Shown one piece after another: positions 60,583-64,000 of a DNA stretch of 64,000 nucleotides. Within the stretch, counting starts at the first letter, position 1, and every line of letters starts with the position of its first letter. The notes beneath the pieces are model-generated. The model saw nothing but the letters and a program-made list of their open reading frames with translations, searched no databases and was not told the origin of the DNA. Source of the DNA: a virus; IMG/VR virus record IMGVR_UViG_3300034683_000117, positions 1-64,000 of that record; one strand, given 5' to 3'. The position numbers and the translations under genes were made by a program.

Positions 60583-61008
60583 ATGGCAACCGCCTTAGAA
60601 CCAATTGTTGATGAATTGCAACAAAGCATGAGGTTTTATCCCACACCGATAGTATATGATCGCGATGACTATAGACGTTTTGTTAAAAATGGTGTTAGCA
60701 GATTATATAATGATATGTTGTGGGATAATTTTGATAGTGACATATATACCGAAGAGGTCAATGGTGAGCAGCAATATTTTTTGCGGCGTGATTTAACTAA
60801 TATACAAAAAGAGTATGTATTAATCGAGTCTGAAATTTTGTTTAAAGAACAGGTCAAAGAGCATGTATCTGCGTTAGTTGGCTATACCACCGACGCATTG
60901 AGCATTACCAAAAGCGACCAGCCATACCGTAATCTTAAGGATGATATCGCTGATTTGGAACGAAGGTTGGTATTGCTGTTTTTCAAAATGACTATGGGAG
61001 GGAAGTAG
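60583..61008 (+). CDS. Head-tail connector-like protein
   Basis: 141 residues; ATG behind AGAGGTGG (a GTG start lies at 60574). Helical, 'DYRRFVKNGVSRLYNDMLWD', 'YRNLKDDIADLERRLVLLFF'. Position after the capsid genes fits an adaptor such as gp6-like. Confidence 0.6.
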   Translation: MATALEPIVDELQQSMRFYPTPIVYDRDDYRRFVKNGVSRLYNDMLWDNFDSDIYTEEVNGEQQYFLRRDLTNIQKEYVLIESEILFKEQVKEHVSALVGYTTDALSITKSDQPYRNLKDDIADLERRLVLLFFKMTMGGK

Positions 61009-61009
61009 T

Positions 61010-61648
61010 GTGTATGTTTATATCCCCCCTACCCTGCAACAAGATTTTGAAGATGTGTTACAAAGCCCACTTGCCAAAAGCTATACTGTTAATTTTGATT
61101 TAACCAACGTTGTGCGTGCGATATTATACGAACCAAGTAACTCACAATTTAAATCCCCTGATGGTAGTTTTATGTTGCGCGCCAGTGATAAAAGCGTAAT
61201 AAAAAAGGGTGACTATTTAAGTATTGATAATACCGTGTACTTGGTTGTATGGGCTATTAATGAAACATTGCCAAACAGCATCAAAAGCCGTGTTCAGCAA
61301 TGTAATGCCAAGATTGATATTAAGCGTTGGCACGATGCTGTTTTAGATAGTAACGGTATGTTCATTGACGAGGCAGGATATAATGACATTGTTAAAGACC
61401 TGTGGGCTGTTGTATACAATGGCGGCAGGCCAACATTCAGTCTTAGCAACGGTGTGGTTGGTATTGTGCCTTCTAATGATGTTGTAGTAGCTGTTCAATA
61501 TAATGTCAGTACCCAACAAATTAAACCAGATGACGTATTAATTATTAATAATGATTCGTGCAGAGTTATTGGGATTGATTATACACAGCTCAATACTGAT
61601 GGTCAAAGCGGTATGTTATTGATTACGTCACAAAAGATTCCAAGTTAG
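61010..61648 (+). CDS. Head-closure-like protein
   Basis: 212 residues, GTG start one base after the preceding stop. 'MLRASDKSVIKKGDYLSIDN' and 'TLPNSIKSRVQQCNAKIDIK' recall the beta-barrel stopper proteins of siphoviruses; the second half adds an Ig-like 'NGVVGIVPSNDVVVAVQYNV' region. Confidence 0.6.
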   Translation: MYVYIPPTLQQDFEDVLQSPLAKSYTVNFDLTNVVRAILYEPSNSQFKSPDGSFMLRASDKSVIKKGDYLSIDNTVYLVVWAINETLPNSIKSRVQQCNAKIDIKRWHDAVLDSNGMFIDEAGYNDIVKDLWAVVYNGGRPTFSLSNGVVGIVPSNDVVVAVQYNVSTQQIKPDDVLIINNDSCRVIGIDYTQLNTDGQSGMLLITSQKIPS

Positions 61649-61660
61649 GAAGTGGCTTAT

Positions 61661-62260
61661 ATGCAGCTTAATATGTTAAAGTTCGATACACAACGTTTAA
61701 CTAATGACTTTTTAGATGCGGTTGACAAAGAATTGGATATTGTTGCACAACATGCTGTAGAATATATGCAACAGGAAATAAGTCAAATTCCCAACGGACC
61801 ACATTATGCATCCCGATGGAATGACAATGTCAAAAATGCTATTAAATATACAGGGATGCGAACAGCTACAAGCATATTAAAAAAAGTGGGTATTATTGAC
61901 CAAGACAATTTGTTAGTGTTGAATCAGGCGTTGGCTACTAATTATGGTATTGGTAGTACGTTAAGTACTGACAATCCATATCTTGAAGAATTTGAACAGT
62001 CAGAATACTTCAATAAGGCACGTAAGTCTTTGGGATATACAATAGTAACACGCCCAGGTCAATATGTATATGATTATGATTTAGGCACATGGTATCAGAG
62101 CAGGGCAAAAAGTGTGTATACACTAGATTGGTTGTACCAATATCCAAGTTACTTTTTTGAAAATGCTATGAAACTTGTCCAAGACGAATATGATCGTGTA
62201 TTAGAGCGTGTGTTTGATCGTTTTGATTTTTCAAAATATCTGATTACTGATAGTAAATAA
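61661..62260 (+). CDS. Tail completion-like protein (gp10-type)
   Basis: 199 residues from the ATG behind GGAAGTGG. 'DAVDKELDIVAQHAVEYMQQ' start helix, 'GPHYASRWNDNVKNAIKYTG'; mixed alpha-beta. Place in the connector block suggests a tail completion protein. Confidence 0.6.
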   Translation: MQLNMLKFDTQRLTNDFLDAVDKELDIVAQHAVEYMQQEISQIPNGPHYASRWNDNVKNAIKYTGMRTATSILKKVGIIDQDNLLVLNQALATNYGIGSTLSTDNPYLEEFEQSEYFNKARKSLGYTIVTRPGQYVYDYDLGTWYQSRAKSVYTLDWLYQYPSYFFENAMKLVQDEYDRVLERVFDRFDFSKYLITDSK

Positions 62261-62321
62261 CCCTCTCATGGGTTAATTCTATTTTTCACCCTTCCAAGGG
62301 TTACCTTTTGGAGGTGGTTCA

Positions 62322-62774
62322 ATGGCTAATATTGCCGCAGACTATGCTGCAATATTAAAAACTCTTATTAATGATAATGAGTTAAAAGAATTGATGTTAA
62401 TTCCGTTTAGTGAACAAAGCAATTTTGCTAAACTGCGTAGCACGTATTTTGTTGAATCGTACACATCTGATGTAATGACTACAGAGCAACTTTGTAGATT
62501 GGTGATCCACCCTGCCCCGCAGGGTTCGACTGGCAATCCAATGATCAGAGATGACAGTGTCATTATCGAGATATTTGTGCCTGTTCAACAAGATGCCATG
62601 GAAGGATTTGAGCGACGTGTGCTAAAGATTGCCGGAAGGATAATCAAATTACTTCATCGCCAACGCATGAACGACAGGTTGTTATGGTTGACTGGACAGA
62701 ATGAGTTATTTAGTAGTATCGAGGGTTTCCGCAGGTACTACGTGAGGTTTAATTACAAACGAGCCTATAGTTAA
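62322..62774 (+). CDS. Tail terminator-like protein
   Basis: 150 residues with GGAGG before the ATG. 'DSVIIEIFVPVQQDAMEGFE', 'RRVLKIAGRIIKLLHRQRMN'. Place directly before the tail tube gene suits a tail terminator. The 60 bases upstream contain small GGGTT/AACCC hairpins. Confidence 0.6.
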   Translation: MANIAADYAAILKTLINDNELKELMLIPFSEQSNFAKLRSTYFVESYTSDVMTTEQLCRLVIHPAPQGSTGNPMIRDDSVIIEIFVPVQQDAMEGFERRVLKIAGRIIKLLHRQRMNDRLLWLTGQNELFSSIEGFRRYYVRFNYKRAYS

Positions 62775-62792
62775 ATTTAAGGAGGAAATGAA

Positions 62793-63560
62793 ATGGCGAC
62801 TCAACGTGGTTTTATAATTGATGCACCAAATGCATTGGTTGAACCTTTTGACGGCGGCGATATAGTACATGTGCTTACCGCTACTAGAGGTGAAGTAACA
62901 TTCGCCGGAGAATCTGTTGATGTTAATGGTGGCTGGGGGTTCTACCCGTTGGCATCTATACCTACTACCCGTACAATTACTGTAAATCTGTCTGATGCTG
63001 AATGGGATTTGCAGTATCTAAGGATGGTAACTGGTGGTACAGTATCAACTGGAGCAGATGAATTCACATATTTTGGTGATAAATATGTTATAGACGATAC
63101 CACATATAAAATTACCATTCCTAAAGTTGTGGTAACTGGGAGTGTAAAAATTGCCGGATATACGGAAACGACAGAAGTCACACCAACTGGCCAACAGTTT
63201 AAAGTTACGGTAGCTGCAGATTCTACCGAAGTATTATTCGCATCTACCGAAGCTGGCAAGGTGGTTATGCCGTCGTATCGTGTGAGTATAACGGATGCAG
63301 TTGCGCTTGCAACCAAGACAAACGACTTCCCAAAAACCGCTGCTGTCACTTTAATGTTCCCGATATATGAATCAGAAAGCGACGACGCAACTATAACGGG
63401 ATATGGTGAGCTAATTATATACAAAGCCAGAATAATGGCAGATTTCACGATTGGTGGCGATGCTAAATCAGCATATGCACCAAGCGTACAGTTCTCTGCG
63501 CTTGATCCGAAGCGCCCTGACAAAAATATGTTCAAATTTGTTTATGCTCCTGTAGCCTAA
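62793..63560 (+). CDS. Major tail (tube) protein
   Basis: 255 residues, beta-rich, Thr/Val/Ala-rich ('GGDIVHVLTATRGEVTFAGE', 'TIPKVVVTGSVKIAGYTETT'), no Cys. AAGGAGG before the ATG, a large hairpin behind. Abundance-type codon and signal use and its place fit a tail tube protein. Confidence 0.75.
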   Translation: MATQRGFIIDAPNALVEPFDGGDIVHVLTATRGEVTFAGESVDVNGGWGFYPLASIPTTRTITVNLSDAEWDLQYLRMVTGGTVSTGADEFTYFGDKYVIDDTTYKITIPKVVVTGSVKIAGYTETTEVTPTGQQFKVTVAADSTEVLFASTEAGKVVMPSYRVSITDAVALATKTNDFPKTAAVTLMFPIYESESDDATITGYGELIIYKARIMADFTIGGDAKSAYAPSVQFSALDPKRPDKNMFKFVYAPVA

Positions 63561-63614
63561 TAAGTTAGGCTAGTAATGATTCATGGGGAGTGTCTGGCTG
63601 CACGCCACCTCCCC
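63555..63614 (+). terminator. Hairpins after the tail tube gene (partial terminator)
   Basis: GCCTAATAAGTTAGGC and GGGGAGTG...CCACCTCCCC stand in a row. The second, with its CCTACCCTATT trailer, resembles the hairpin after the capsid gene. Confidence 0.6.
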
Positions 63615-63631
63615 TACCCTATTCAATTTTA

Positions 63632-63662
63632 CAATTCAAATTTGCAATTCAAATTTGCAAAT
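63632..63662 (+). repeat. CAATTCAAATTTG direct repeats
   Basis: Two perfect 13-base copies (63632-63644, 63645-63657) and a partial third lie just before the ribosome site of the next gene. They may arise by slippage or serve as a leader element. Confidence 0.5.
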
Positions 63663-63678
63663 CAAGGAGGCTATTTAG

Positions 63679-64000
63679 ATGGCAAACTCTTCTAAAAATC
63701 TTACTGTTAATGATGCTAACACAGTAGTTATTAATGGCAAACCTTATAAATTACAAATGGTTACAATGAAATATATAAAAGACGGATTTTATAGCAATTT
63801 TATATTGCTGAATAAGTTTAGTTTAGTCCGTATGGGTGGTTTTGAAGATGGCCCAGATATTATAAAAAAGTTTTTATTGGCTGTTTTTCAAGACGAACAA
63901 ATAGTTGATGAAATATATGATGTTTTAGATGCCAAAATATTCAAAGAAATATTAAACAAAGTTAAAACGATGAATGAACTTGAGGATGAAGAAGAACTAA
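63679..64000 (+). CDS. Tail assembly protein (partial, runs off the edge)
   Basis: 107 residues visible, no stop before the edge. AAGGAGG before the ATG. 'VVINGKPYKLQMVTMKYIKD', 'MGGFEDGPDIIKKFLLAVFQ', acidic end. Place after the tube gene fits a tail assembly chaperone, which often has a programmed frameshift near its end. Confidence 0.65.
   Translation, partial: MANSSKNLTVNDANTVVINGKPYKLQMVTMKYIKDGFYSNFILLNKFSLVRMGGFEDGPDIIKKFLLAVFQDEQIVDEIYDVLDAKIFKEILNKVKTMNELEDEEEL

Noticed and set aside
1-64000. CRISPR array
   Set aside because: No regularly spaced repeats of 24-40 bases are seen; the repeats found are short AT-rich words or promoter copies.
1-64000. Stop-codon reassignment
   Set aside because: Long genes such as the polymerase, reductase and terminase read through without in-frame TAG, TGA or TAA, and genes end with all three stops.

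Overview
The window reads as part of the genome of a large, AT-rich tailed double-stranded DNA phage (or prophage) of a Bacillota host. The late genes are siphovirus-like: HK97-type terminase, portal, protease/scaffold and capsid genes, a major tail protein, and Dit and Tal baseplate proteins. XkdX-, XhlA- and LLH-holin-type proteins and a Bacillus-type LexA box (CGAAC-N4-GTTCG) point to Bacillota. The host genus cannot be fixed from sequence alone. The right edge stops in a tail-assembly gene and the left edge starts in tail genes, so the two edges may be joined in a circularly permuted genome, with the tape measure and related genes outside the window.

Layout. 1-5375 (+): end of the tail module (structural C-terminus, XkdX, Dit, Tal), then a tyrosine recombinase and an XhlA-like membrane protein, closed by a terminator. 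5376-5693: relic of what looks like a serine recombinase. 5700-41710 (-): a long early/middle region with DnaE polymerase, ThyX, Nudix hydrolase, a B12-dependent ribonucleotide reductase carrying a mini-intein, a deoxyribosyltransferase-like enzyme, four DNA methyltransferases plus a PAPS-reductase-like protein, a RecB/Cas4-like nuclease, primase, helicase, a guanylate-kinase-like protein, a Sak4-like ATPase, an SSB-like protein, a XerC-like recombinase and about 25 small genes of unknown function, ending in a sigma-like factor. This strand also carries a tRNA-Thr and a 79-nt RNA that looks like the tRNA-like domain of tmRNA without its mRNA part. 41795-44250: about 2.5 kb of AT-rich noncoding DNA with short repeats, a candidate origin. 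44254-64000 (+): winged-helix protein, small genes, a second sigma-like factor, a broken antirepressor, lysis genes, an inserted TnpB element, PhoH, phosphoesterase, terminase, portal, capsid and tail genes.

Regulation is visible in the DNA. Four near-identical sigma-A-type promoters (TTGACA-N17-TATAAT with an ATCrTATGAT palindrome before the -10) stand before the polymerase/nucleotide, replisome, SSB/Sak4 and late-side operons. A second promoter-like class (GTTTAAA-N19-TATATTAT, six copies with exact spacing) precedes small genes between 36.5 and 41.1 kb and may be read by a phage or alternative sigma factor. One small gene has a LexA operator.

Together the genes describe a phage with its own replisome (polymerase, helicase, primase, SSB, recombination ATPase, Holliday resolvase-like nuclease), its own dNTP supply and probably heavily modified DNA. 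Several relics (recombinase, antirepressor, DUF2325-like gene, orphan TnpB-element ends) show past recombination and transposition.
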